Shown here piece after piece: positions 5,201 through 11,717 of a DNA stretch of 11,717 nucleotides. The stretch is from an uncultured Bacilli bacterium. GTDB lineage: Bacteria; Bacillota_I; Bacilli_A; RF39; UBA660. The DNA lies in contig CANRKW010000029.1 in assembly GCA_947631345.1 (NCBI GenBank), forward strand, positions 1 through 11,717, given 5' to 3'. Within the stretch, counting starts at the first letter, position 1. Each line of letters starts with the position of its first letter. Under the pieces are notes generated by a model. It saw only the letters and a program-made list of their open reading frames with translations. It searched no databases and was not told the origin of the DNA. The position numbers and the translations under genes were made by a program.

Positions 5201-7015
5201 ATGACTGGAACATTAAATAATCAAGATTATACAGAAGATGAAATAAGAGAAATGGCTGGTTACATATTAGGCTTTAAAGAAGAGATAAAAAATGTTAAAG
5301 TAGGTGTGGGTCAATTAACTACGTTTAATCAACTAGGGTTTAAAGATGTAAGTGATAAACCAGATGGCTGGTATTTACCAGATAATACAAATCTTCCTGC
5401 TATAATATTAGAAGTCAAATCTTCTTTAGTTGAATTAAAGGATAAACAAATAGAAGAAATTAAGAAAAATTGCACTATAGCTCTTTCAAAATATAAAAAT
5501 GTAATAGGTATTCTATATAATGGCTATGATATTAAAGTTTATAGAAATAATAATGAAATAGAAACAACAAATGAATTACAAAATAAAGAGTATTATATTG
5601 GCTTATTAAATAGAAATAAAATTGATAAAGATAAAATTTATTCTCTAACTGCAAAAATAAATAATTGCTTACATACTGAATTTGGTATTAAAAATTTATA
5701 TCATAGGATGATTTTTACTGCATGTGCTTTAGTTGCAAAAAGATATGATGCACCATTAAATGAAAAAATGGATTATGAAACATTTTCAGCATGCATTAGA
5801 TCAACATTAAAAACAGAATTAAAAAATGAGGATAATGTTAATCCTAAAATTGATATTTTATTAGAAGTGTTTTCAGATATAAAAATGAATACAACTAGCA
5901 ACCAAGAAGCCATTTCAAATTTTATTACTTGGGTTACAGAAATAAGTGATTCAATTAATAGTGATTATTGGAATGGCGAAGATGTTATGGGCATTTTCTT
6001 TAATGAGTTTAATAGATATAAGAAAAAATCTGAAAGTGGGCAAGTGTTTACCCCTGATCATATAACATCACTTATGTATAGATTAATAGGTGTAAATAAA
6101 AATGATGTTGTTTTAGATGCTGCTTGTGGTTCAGGTGCTTTTTTAGTCAAATCGATGTGTAATATGATAAGTGAAGCAGGCGGTATCAATACCATTAGTG
6201 CTAAAAATATTAAATCAAGTCAACTTTATGGAATAGAATTTGATAGAGAAATATATGCTTTAGCATGCGCAAATATGTTAATACATAAAGATGGTAAAAC
6301 AAATATAACACAACTTGATTCTAGAACTATTGAAGCAAGTAATTGGATTAAATCTAAACCGATTACTAAAGTATTAATGAATCCTCCGTTTGAAAATAAG
6401 TATGGATGTATTGAAATAGTTAAAAACGTTTTAGATAGTGTTAAAAGAGGAACAATGTGTGCATTTATATTACCAGAAAAAAAATTAGAGAAAGTTAGTA
6501 AGACACTAGTAAAAAGAATTTTAATGAAACATACCTTATTAAAAGTAATAAAATTACCTGAAAAGACATTTAACGAAGGAATAACAACCTCCATCTTTAT
6601 ATTTGAAAGTGGTCTTCCTCAAAATGGAAAAGAGATATTTACTTGTTTTATTTCTGAAGATGGATTAGAAACTGTTAAAAATCAAGGAAGACATGATGTT
6701 AAAGGAAAATGGCAAACAATTGAAGATAAATGGGTAGATATAATTAAAAAACAAAGTGGAGACGATTCTATAAAGTGGATCAAACCTGGTTTTGGAATAG
6801 ATGAACACTTAAGTTATCAAGTACCATTAAAAGAACTAGAATTATTTGAAGAAGATTTTAGGAAAACAGTATTAGATTACTACTTTTTTGAAAATAAAAT
6901 AGATATTGATAAATTTAATGATAATTTAATTAATAATATATTATATAATAGTAAATTTAAAGAAAGTAAAAATACTATAAGTATAGAAATACCAAAAGGT
7001 GATAAAAATGAGTAA
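5201..7015 (+). CDS. BcgI-like restriction-modification subunit A (nuclease + N6-adenine methyltransferase)
   Basis: This is a single 604-residue chain that both cleaves and methylates DNA when joined to the specificity subunit encoded next. The N-terminal part (about 30-125) looks like a PD-(D/E)XK nuclease: Asp55 in KPDGWY, then Glu71-Val-Lys73 on a strand (AIILEVKSS). A helical segment (150-275) leads to the gamma-class methyltransferase. This has SGQVFTPDHI (279-288), motif I DAACGSGAF (306-314, AdoMet binding) and catalytic motif IV NPPF (394-397). Size and layout match BcgI subunit A (about 640 residues) rather than type I HsdM, which lacks the nuclease, and no separate HsdR is present. 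AAAGAAGGTG precedes ATG 5201. The gene overlaps the S gene by 8 bp. Assignment to type IIB rather than another type IIG form is inferred from partner size. Confidence 0.85.
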   Translation: MTGTLNNQDYTEDEIREMAGYILGFKEEIKNVKVGVGQLTTFNQLGFKDVSDKPDGWYLPDNTNLPAIILEVKSSLVELKDKQIEEIKKNCTIALSKYKNVIGILYNGYDIKVYRNNNEIETTNELQNKEYYIGLLNRNKIDKDKIYSLTAKINNCLHTEFGIKNLYHRMIFTACALVAKRYDAPLNEKMDYETFSACIRSTLKTELKNEDNVNPKIDILLEVFSDIKMNTTSNQEAISNFITWVTEISDSINSDYWNGEDVMGIFFNEFNRYKKKSESGQVFTPDHITSLMYRLIGVNKNDVVLDAACGSGAFLVKSMCNMISEAGGINTISAKNIKSSQLYGIEFDREIYALACANMLIHKDGKTNITQLDSRTIEASNWIKSKPITKVLMNPPFENKYGCIEIVKNVLDSVKRGTMCAFILPEKKLEKVSKTLVKRILMKHTLLKVIKLPEKTFNEGITTSIFIFESGLPQNGKEIFTCFISEDGLETVKNQGRHDVKGKWQTIEDKWVDIIKKQSGDDSIKWIKPGFGIDEHLSYQVPLKELELFEEDFRKTVLDYYFFENKIDIDKFNDNLINNILYNSKFKESKNTISIEIPKGDKNE

Positions 7016-8051
7016 GATAAATACAGATAATTGGAAAACATTTAAAGTAGGAGACTTATTTGATATTCATCCAACAAAAAATTATAATTTAAAAAATTCG
7101 TTACTTTTTCAAGAAGAAGGAAATGTTCCTGTTATAGTTAATTCAAGTTTTAACAATGGTGTTGGTGGTTATGTAAATTTAGAGCCGACAGAAAGGCGTG
7201 GCATAATAACTTTTAGTGATACGACTAGTGCTTCGGCAATTTTCTATCAACCTAATGATTTTATAGGTTATTCTCATGTCCAAGGTATGTATCCATATGA
7301 AAATATTTGGACAGAAAAATCAATGTTATTTTTTCTAACCGTTTTTAAAAAATCAGCATATCTATTAGGGTTTGATTATGTAAATAAATTTACAAGACAA
7401 ATAGCAAAAGAAATAGAAGTGAAATTACCTGTTAAAGAAGATGGAGCACTTAATATACCTTATATGGAAAAATTTATGGATAATTATTTTAAAGATAATG
7501 AAAAAATAATTGAAAATATAAATAAAATATCCACATTTAGTAAAAATAGTATTAATATAAGTGAGTGGAAGGAATTTAAAATTGGCTCTTTATTTGATAT
7601 TTCTAGACCTATTTCTAGAAGTCAATTAAATTATGAAGAAGGTGAAGTTCCATTTGTTGCTTCGGGGAATTTTAATAATGGGGTTTTAAAATATGTAACT
7701 GCTAAAGAAAATGAAGTATTAGATAAGGGAAATTCTATTACAATAAGTCCTGTAGATGGATCCTGTTTTTATCAAAAAAAAGACTTTTTAGGAAGAGGTG
7801 GAGCTGGTTCATCTATAATTATTTTAAAAAACAAAAATTTAAACGAATATAATGGTTTATTTATATCAACTATTATTTCTAAAGTATGTAGTAAATATTC
7901 TTATACCAATATGGCTAATAAAGATTTAATTAAAGACGAAATTATAAAGTTACCATCTAAAAATGAAAATCCAGATTGGGATTATATGGAAAAGTATATT
8001 AAATCAATAAAAATCTTTAATAATTCTATTATAAAACCATTAAATGAATAA
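7008..8051 (+). CDS. BcgI-like specificity subunit (HsdS type)
   Basis: This is the DNA-recognition subunit, which directs the nuclease-methyltransferase to a bipartite site. The protein is an internal duplication. WKTFKVGDLFDI near residue 9 recurs as WKEFKIGSLFDI near residue 187. VPVIVNSSFNNGVGGYV is echoed by VPFVASGNFNNGVLKYV, and each half ends in a helix containing YMEK. This gives two target-recognition domains joined by helices, as in type I and BcgI S subunits. Length 347 is near BcgI B (about 340). I chose ATG 7008 because AAAAGGTG at 6994-7001 lies six bases upstream. A GTG at 6999 in the same frame falls inside that site and has none of its own. Overlap with subunit A (ATGAGTAA) implies translational coupling. 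Only one S gene is present, with no sign of shuffling repeats. Confidence 0.85.
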   Translation: MSKINTDNWKTFKVGDLFDIHPTKNYNLKNSLLFQEEGNVPVIVNSSFNNGVGGYVNLEPTERRGIITFSDTTSASAIFYQPNDFIGYSHVQGMYPYENIWTEKSMLFFLTVFKKSAYLLGFDYVNKFTRQIAKEIEVKLPVKEDGALNIPYMEKFMDNYFKDNEKIIENINKISTFSKNSINISEWKEFKIGSLFDISRPISRSQLNYEEGEVPFVASGNFNNGVLKYVTAKENEVLDKGNSITISPVDGSCFYQKKDFLGRGGAGSSIIILKNKNLNEYNGLFISTIISKVCSKYSYTNMANKDLIKDEIIKLPSKNENPDWDYMEKYIKSIKIFNNSIIKPLNE

Positions 8052-8055
8052 AACA

Positions 8056-8084
8056 TTGTTAAAATCTATAAATTGTGTTATTAT
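8056..8084 (+). promoter_or_regulatory. promoter of the membrane protein gene at 8103
   Basis: TTGTTA (8056-8061) and TATTAT (8079-8084) are separated by 17 bp and begin five bases after the specificity-subunit stop. It argues that the next gene is transcribed separately and that translation does not start at the upstream TTG (8073), which lies within this promoter. Confidence 0.55.
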
Positions 8085-8102
8085 ACTTGTGAGGGAAGAG
8101 AT

Positions 8103-8597
8103 ATGAATAAGAAAAAAGTTAATGAAGAAATGGATGTAAAGGGTTTAGTTATTATAACTGTTGTTTTATGTGTATTAGTTTTACTTATTTATTTACTAAC
8201 TTTAGGCGCACAAAAATTAGGATGGTTTAATGAAGGGTATGTTTCAAAAGAAGTAACAAATGCTGTAATAAGTTATGAAAAAATAAATGCAGGTACAGTA
8301 TTTAAAAGAAGTGACAGCGAATATTACGTTTTTATTGCTGATTTAAAAAGTGATAAATCTATATATTCAAGTACACTTGTAGATATATACAAAAATAAAG
8401 AAGGAAGTATTCCTTTATATATAGTAGATTTAAGTGAGGGATTAAATAAATTCATTATTAGTGAAGAAAATAATTACAATGCTAATAATGCTAGTGAATT
8501 AAAAGTAAAAGATAATACACTTATAAAAATACAAAATGGTGCGAGAGTAAGTTATGTAACTGGAGACGATGCTATAAAAAGTGAACTAGGGTTATAA
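8103..8597 (+). CDS. single-pass membrane protein of unknown function
   Basis: This 164-residue protein has a charged N-terminus (1-13), one strong hydrophobic helix at about 14-35 (VIITVVLCVLVLLIYLL), and an extracytoplasmic domain of about 125 residues. That domain has strands such as EYYVFIADLKSD (73-84) and PLYIVDL, and a C-terminal TLIKIQNGARVSYVTGDDAI. The strand order loosely recalls thioredoxin-fold accessory proteins, but no CXXC or other catalytic motif is present, so no function is given. The start is ATG 8103, with the modest site GAGG at 8091-8094. It has its own promoter and ends at a bidirectional terminator. It is not obviously part of the restriction system, though readthrough from it is possible because no terminator follows the S gene. 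Confidence 0.75.
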   Translation: MNKKKVNEEMDVKGLVIITVVLCVLVLLIYLLTLGAQKLGWFNEGYVSKEVTNAVISYEKINAGTVFKRSDSEYYVFIADLKSDKSIYSSTLVDIYKNKEGSIPLYIVDLSEGLNKFIISEENNYNANNASELKVKDNTLIKIQNGARVSYVTGDDAIKSELGL

Positions 8598-8600
8598 TAA

Positions 8601-8632
8601 AAAATAGAAAGTTTTAATTAGCTTTCTATTTT
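8601..8632. terminator. bidirectional terminator between the membrane protein gene and gatD
   Basis: A perfect 11-bp stem AAAATAGAAAG (8601-8611) pairs with CTTTCTATTTT (8622-8632) around a 10-base loop, with T-rich tracts on both strands. It overlaps the last codons of gatD, whose stop is at 8618-8620, so the two convergent genes share it. Confidence 0.8.
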
Positions 8633-9340
8633 AAAATTCTCTAAATAAGTATTATATGCTTTTATTTCAGTAGATCTATTAAATATTTTAAGTTTATAAT
8701 TTTTAAACTTCTTATTAACTATACTTTTTACAATATAATTAGTAAAATATGGATTTCTAATTAAAAGAGGTCCAAGTAAATATGTTCCATAGAAGTTTTT
8801 GTAATTATAGCCTTCTTTTTTTAAATCTAATGTGCATCCAACACCATCTATAACTTTAAAAAGAGGTTTATCTATTCCATACATTACACCACATCTATTT
8901 TGAAAACCTATTATTTTTTCTTTAATAAGTTTACTAGTAAAAACTACACTTCCTACAATTCTAAAGTCTTCGTGTATAGTATAATAAGGAAATATATTTA
9001 AAGCTTCATACTTTTTATCATTTCTTGTTATATTTAAACCAAATAATTCTAAAGAGTTTCCAGTAACTATAAAATGTTTATTCTTATTTATTGCATTTTC
9101 AATATCATTTTTATATTTCATAATATCATTTAAAACAAGAAGTAACCCATCTTCAGTACCCATACCCATATAAAATACATCATATTTATCAAATTCAATT
9201 TTATCATTAATAGTTAAAAAATGTATTTCTGTTTTTATATCTTGTCTTTCAAAATATCTTTTTAAAGCTCTTATATTACCATTTTCTCCATATAAATTTA
9301 ATATATCATAATAAAGATGGGCTATTTTAATTTTGAACAT
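8618..9340 (-). CDS. gatD: GatD-like class I glutamine amidotransferase subunit lacking catalytic residues
   Basis: GatD is the CobB/CobQ-type subunit that frees ammonia from glutamine for MurT to amidate D-Glu of lipid II. This 240-residue protein keeps the frame of the family: IAHLYYDILNLYGENGNI (6-23), MGMGTED (58-64), GFQNR (145-149) and GTYLLGPLLIRNP (185-197). The nucleophile segment, normally ICGGYQLLG, reads VTGNSLELFG (92-101), putting Gly where the catalytic Cys (C94 in S. aureus) should be. The catalytic His of YLHGPLL is Leu189. It may therefore be a pseudo-glutaminase, an ammonia-channel or structural partner, or a paralogue with another role. ATG 9340 has GAAGG at 9349-9353 inside murT, and the genes overlap by 14 bp. 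The link to murT is firm; the usual reaction is doubtful. Confidence 0.8.
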   Translation of the reverse strand: MFKIKIAHLYYDILNLYGENGNIRALKRYFERQDIKTEIHFLTINDKIEFDKYDVFYMGMGTEDGLLLVLNDIMKYKNDIENAINKNKHFIVTGNSLELFGLNITRNDKKYEALNIFPYYTIHEDFRIVGSVVFTSKLIKEKIIGFQNRCGVMYGIDKPLFKVIDGVGCTLDLKKEGYNYKNFYGTYLLGPLLIRNPYFTNYIVKSIVNKKFKNYKLKIFNRSTEIKAYNTYLENFKIES

Positions 9341-10676
9341 TACTTATACCTTCTTTCTTTAATAAACTTTTAAGTTCTATTTCTTTATCAAAACATACAC
9401 AACTATAAATAGATCCACTAGTTTTATTTTTTAAAATACTAATTAAATCTTTTTCTAAATTATCAACTAAAATAATTTTATTCTTTAAAATACCTGTATA
9501 TTCCATTCTAACTAACATATCATACTTAAATCTTCCAACTAAAATAATTTTATCTATTCTTTTATCATTTAATTCTTCAAAATCAATATCCCAAATCCAA
9601 CTTATATCATTTTCAGTATATCTTCTACTAGAATTATCAAAACCTAAAATTACAGTTTTTTTACCTTTTTCATGAATTATAAAATCTAAAGATTGTTTGT
9701 AACTTAAATTATTCTCATTTTTACTTGCAAGCATTTGCCAAGTTCTTCCATAGAAATTATAAATATTAACTCTTTTAGGAATAAATGAAGGATCATTTGT
9801 AACTTTTATAATATCTTCATCTTTTATTTTAAGAGTTTTTGAAAGAGCAAAAGCAGCAGTTGTAAAATAAACAGAATATAAGAAATTAGATGGAAGATGT
9901 ACTTTAACTTTATTAATATAAATATAACCATTTAAAATATTAATATTATGTGCAAGATAATCAATATTACCTCTTTTAAAATCACAATTGGGGCAGTAGT
10001 AACTACCAATATGACCATAGTGATAAAATTCATAATGAAGTTTAGTTTTACATACTGGGCAGTAACTAGCATCAATATTATTTAATTTAGTAGGAACAGA
10101 GTAGTTATTTTTATCTAATCCATAAGTAGTAATTTTACCTTTATGATTAATTACTAAAGATTTAACTAATGGATCGTCTGCATTAATAATAAGATGAGTT
10201 TTATTATTAATAGAAGGTTTTATAACATCTCTTATAAATTCAGGATGAGCGTTTCTTGGAGGTTGATCACGTGTTATATTAGTAATAACTAAATGAGTTA
10301 ATGTAATACTACTAACTACTTTAGATAAATATCTTTCATCTAATTCCATTAAAAGGACATCTTTTTTAAAAACACCTTTAAAACTAGTATTATTAATAAT
10401 TAAACTAGCAATCGCACTATAGACATTGCTACCATTTTTATTATAAGCAACAGTATAATTATTATTTTCAAGTATTTTAGAAACTAATTCAGTAGTACTT
10501 CCTTTTCCAGAAGAACCAGTTATTCCTATAATTAAATCTGGCATTTTTATTTTAGACAAAATTTTAGGATAAATTTTTAAACTCACGTATCCACCTAGGA
10601 CACTTCCACCTCTACCTAATAACTTACTTAATTTAGTTAAAAATTTACAAATAAATACAGAAATAAACATTCTCAT
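9327..10676 (-). CDS. murT: MurT-like Mur ligase with zinc ribbon
   Basis: MurT is the ATP-dependent ligase subunit that, with GatD, converts D-Glu to D-isoGln in lipid II at the cytosolic membrane face. The 449-residue sequence has the Mur ATP-binding loop GITGSSGKGSTT (51-62) and the mid-domain segment NITRDQPPRNAHPE (133-146). It has a four-cysteine zinc ribbon typical of MurT (C206, C209, C228, C231) and the C-terminal DUF1727 signature DISWIWDIDFE (357-367), which contacts GatD. It departs from the common form: GSSGKGSTT replaces GTNGKTTT, and RDQPPRN replaces RDQLDRYGE. The start is ATG 10676, preceded by GGTGA at 10681-10685; Met3 is an alternative. It is transcribed with gatD. No clear promoter was found in its very AT-rich upstream region. 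Confidence 0.85.
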   Translation of the reverse strand: MRMFISVFICKFLTKLSKLLGRGGSVLGGYVSLKIYPKILSKIKMPDLIIGITGSSGKGSTTELVSKILENNNYTVAYNKNGSNVYSAIASLIINNTSFKGVFKKDVLLMELDERYLSKVVSSITLTHLVITNITRDQPPRNAHPEFIRDVIKPSINNKTHLIINADDPLVKSLVINHKGKITTYGLDKNNYSVPTKLNNIDASYCPVCKTKLHYEFYHYGHIGSYYCPNCDFKRGNIDYLAHNINILNGYIYINKVKVHLPSNFLYSVYFTTAAFALSKTLKIKDEDIIKVTNDPSFIPKRVNIYNFYGRTWQMLASKNENNLSYKQSLDFIIHEKGKKTVILGFDNSSRRYTENDISWIWDIDFEELNDKRIDKIILVGRFKYDMLVRMEYTGILKNKIILVDNLEKDLISILKNKTSGSIYSCVCFDKEIELKSLLKKEGISNVQN

Positions 10677-10725
10677 AAAATCACCATATATATTATATAA
10701 TAAATATTTATATTAAAAAATATCT

Positions 10726-10744
10726 TTTACATATAAAATGTAAA
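10726..10744. repeat. inverted repeat between murT and the STAS-like gene
   Basis: TTTACAT (10726-10732) and ATGTAAA (10738-10744) flank the spacer ATAAA in the divergent intergenic region. The position suits an operator, but the sequence is AT-rich and no second copy was found. Confidence 0.3.
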
Positions 10745-10761
10745 GAAAAATATATCTAGTT

Positions 10762-10790
10762 TTGTCGAATTAAATGAAAATAAATATATA
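10762..10790 (+). promoter_or_regulatory. possible promoter of the STAS-like gene
   Basis: TTGTCG (10762-10767) and TATATA (10785-10790) are separated by 17 bp. A better -10, TATAAT (10789-10794), lies four bases on but is too far from this -35. The AT-rich context weakens the call. Confidence 0.35.
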
Positions 10791-10820
10791 TAATATATAA
10801 TAATAAATAGGTGGAAATAA

Positions 10821-11057
10821 ATGAATATGTTTTATATAGAAAATACATTATATGTAAATTTAAAAGGAGATGTTGATATGAAAAAAGTAGAAGAAAGATT
10901 ATTTAGTGTATTAGATAAATATAATATAAATAATGTAAAAATAAATATAAATGAAGTATTTAATTATAAAAGAAAAGACTATGATGGATTAATAAATGAT
11001 TATACAAGAATTTATAAAGGAAAAATAAATATAGAAAAAAAGAGAATATTCTCTTAA
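10821..11057 (+). CDS. small STAS-like protein
   Basis: This 78-residue protein is probably a minimal STAS domain like that of the anti-sigma antagonists SpoIIAA and RsbV. It shows a first strand pair, FYIENTLYVNLKGDVD (4-19), that fits the pattern in which the domain opens with a hairpin ending in GELD. A helix, VEERLFSVLDKYNI (23-36), is followed by a strand, NVKININEVF (38-47). The segment RKDYDGLINDYTRIYKG (51-67) aligns with the DSSGLGVILGRYK region. The serine that is phosphorylated in SpoIIAA is missing (DYDGL for DSSGL), and the domain ends early after the next strand. AGGTGG at 10809-10814 lies six bases before ATG 10821. It is divergent from murT, and its stop overlaps the convergent tspO stop. 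The fold assignment is mine by eye; no partner kinase is nearby. Confidence 0.6.
   Translation: MNMFYIENTLYVNLKGDVDMKKVEERLFSVLDKYNINNVKININEVFNYKRKDYDGLINDYTRIYKGKINIEKKRIFS
11040..11055. terminator. hairpin at the convergent stops of the STAS-like gene and tspO
   Basis: AAGAGAATATTCTCTT is a perfect palindrome that ends at the overlapping stop codons. On the minus strand it is followed by a run of seven T, so it should end tspO transcription. On the plus strand the following tract (AATTTAAT) is weak. Confidence 0.6.
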
Positions 11058-11503
11058 TTTAATATATAGATTCCAATAGTTAAATATGTAGCAAAAAGTA
11101 TCCATAATAAATATAATATATTTAAGTAAAAAGGTACTTTTTTATATTTATAGAATTTATTAAGTAAAATAAATACAAGTATATCTAAAAGTATTATCCA
11201 TATAATAGAAAGACCTCTTAATTTAAGTAAGAAAAATATAATGCTCCATAATAAATTAACTATTAGACTAATATAATATATTTTAGAAGTAAAAGAGTCA
11301 TTATTATCTTTTTTAAATAAATAATATGAAATTCCTAGTAATATATAAATTATGCTCCAAATAATAGGAAATAGTATTTTAGGAGGAGATAAAGGTGGCT
11401 TTGATAAATAAGAGTAATCTATTTTACCACTAATAATAAAACCTACTATAGAACCTAATATAATTGGAAGTAATATATAAAACCATTTTTTTAATTTAGA
11501 CAT
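11054..11503 (-). CDS. tspO: TspO/MBR family membrane protein
   Basis: This 149-residue integral membrane protein has five predicted helices (about 8-25, 43-62, 76-93, 98-117 and 125-147), the TspO fold. Family motifs are present: KPPLSPPKILFPIIW (35-49) in the loop into helix 2, NLLWSIIFF (83-91) in helix 3, and YLLWILFATYLT (131-142) in helix 5. TspO proteins bind porphyrins and other hydrophobic ligands and are linked to stress and tetrapyrrole handling, but the role in this organism is unknown. The KPP segment has Leu-Ser where Trp-Ala or similar is common, a mild divergence. ATG 11503 is preceded by AAAGGAT (11511-11517). The gene is convergent with the STAS-like gene by a 4-bp overlap of stops. 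Confidence 0.92.
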   Translation of the reverse strand: MSKLKKWFYILLPIILGSIVGFIISGKIDYSYLSKPPLSPPKILFPIIWSIIYILLGISYYLFKKDNNDSFTSKIYYISLIVNLLWSIIFFLLKLRGLSIIWIILLDILVFILLNKFYKYKKVPFYLNILYLLWILFATYLTIGIYILN

Positions 11504-11546
11504 ATTTTACATCCTTTCTTTAATTAATATACGTAAAATAAACAAA

Positions 11547-11574
11547 ATTATGAAAAAAATGAAAATTTTAGCAA
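11547..11574 (-). promoter_or_regulatory. possible promoter of tspO
   Basis: On the minus strand TTGCTA (11569-11574) and CATAAT (11547-11552) are separated by 16 bp, giving a leader of about 40 bases before ATG 11503. Both hexamers have four to five consensus matches. Confidence 0.45.
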
Positions 11575-11579
11575 ATTTG

Positions 11580-11660
11580 AAAATTGGATATGTTTTTTTA
11601 TACCAATTTTTAATTTTGGTTTAAATTTGATTAAAATTGGTCAAAATATACGAAAATTGG
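11580..11660. repeat. repeated AAAATTGG words at the right edge
   Basis: AAAATTGG occurs at 11580-11587, 11633-11640 and 11653-11660, and inverted (CCAATTTT) at 11603-11610. The first and the inverted copy can form an 8-bp hairpin with a 15-base loop, followed by a T-rich stretch. They could be regulator sites upstream of tspO or of a gene beyond the edge, or a weak terminator. Bases 11661-11717 show nothing further that I can assign. Confidence 0.4.
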
Positions 11661-11717
11661 TGTTTGAAAACTTAAAATTCGCGATTTGCATTTATAATAT
11701 TTTTATGCTATTATGCC

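Noticed and set aside
6226..6594. 122-codon minus-strand frame inside the methyltransferase gene
   Set aside because: Lies over motif IV of a well-supported gene, so it is a mirror frame.
6999..7007. GTG start for the specificity subunit
   Set aside because: The GTG is part of the AAAAGGTG ribosome binding site that serves ATG 7008; no other such site precedes it.
5201..8051. Classical type I (HsdRMS) system
   Set aside because: There is no HsdR with helicase motifs, and the methyltransferase chain carries its own N-terminal nuclease-like motif.
8073..8102. Upstream TTG start for the membrane protein gene
   Set aside because: It falls within the -35 to -10 interval of the likely promoter; ATG 8103 is better placed.
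1..11717. Genetic code 4 (TGA as tryptophan)
   Set aside because: Conserved tryptophans such as those in SWIWDID, NWG and TspO motifs are TGG, and genes of full family length need no TGA readthrough.
1..11717. tRNA, rRNA or insertion-sequence genes
   Set aside because: No cloverleaf-like segment, rRNA-like GC-richer block or transposase-like frame was found on either strand.

Overview
The window comes from a very AT-rich, low-GC Bacillota (Firmicutes-type) chromosome. The evidence is strong AAGGAGG-type ribosome binding sites, a c-di-AMP cyclase operon (cdaA-cdaR), a Gram-positive lipoprotein, and a MurT/GatD pair, which is typical of Gram-positive lipid II amidation. Tryptophan is encoded by TGG. 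All thirteen stop codons seen are TAA (twelve) or TAG (one), never TGA. Species cannot be named from the sequence. A gut Bacilli/Clostridia or RF39-like lineage is a guess.

Layout, left to right. (1) Positions 3-320 are the 3' end of a gene with an Asn/Thr-rich tail, closed by a hairpin terminator. (2) cdaA-cdaR form an overlapping operon that makes c-di-AMP at the membrane. It ends in a strong bidirectional terminator shared with a convergent small DUF378 membrane protein. (3) Divergent from DUF378 is a lipoprotein with a LolA/GerS-like domain and a DUF4367-like C-terminal domain. (4) An accessory block runs from about 3960 to 8051. It holds a repeat-bearing leader, a Bro-N/antirepressor-family gene, and a two-gene restriction-modification system of the BcgI (type IIB/IIG) kind. 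Its A subunit fuses a PD-(D/E)XK-like nuclease to an N6-adenine methyltransferase, and its S subunit carries two target-recognition repeats. (5) A single-pass membrane protein of unknown function follows with its own promoter, then a bidirectional terminator. (6) On the minus strand lies murT-gatD, which normally amidates the D-Glu of lipid II. Both proteins are divergent here, and GatD lacks both catalytic residues of the glutaminase. (7) Divergent from murT is a 78-residue STAS-like protein, convergent by a 4-bp overlap with a TspO/MBR membrane protein. The right edge is a very AT-rich region with repeated AAAATTGG words.

The most interesting signals are three. The leader of the Bro-N gene carries two perfect palindromes, GTTACAAATTGTAAC and GTGACAAATTGTCAC, which differ by compensatory changes. 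A near-copy sits inside the Bro-N coding region, where it encodes the VTNC motif, so a DNA element and a protein motif appear to be the same sequence. The second is the MurT/GatD pair with a glutaminase subunit that looks catalytically dead. The third is the pairing of an antirepressor-like gene with a BcgI-like system between housekeeping genes. A wholly new defence system is not evident; most genes fall into recognisable families.
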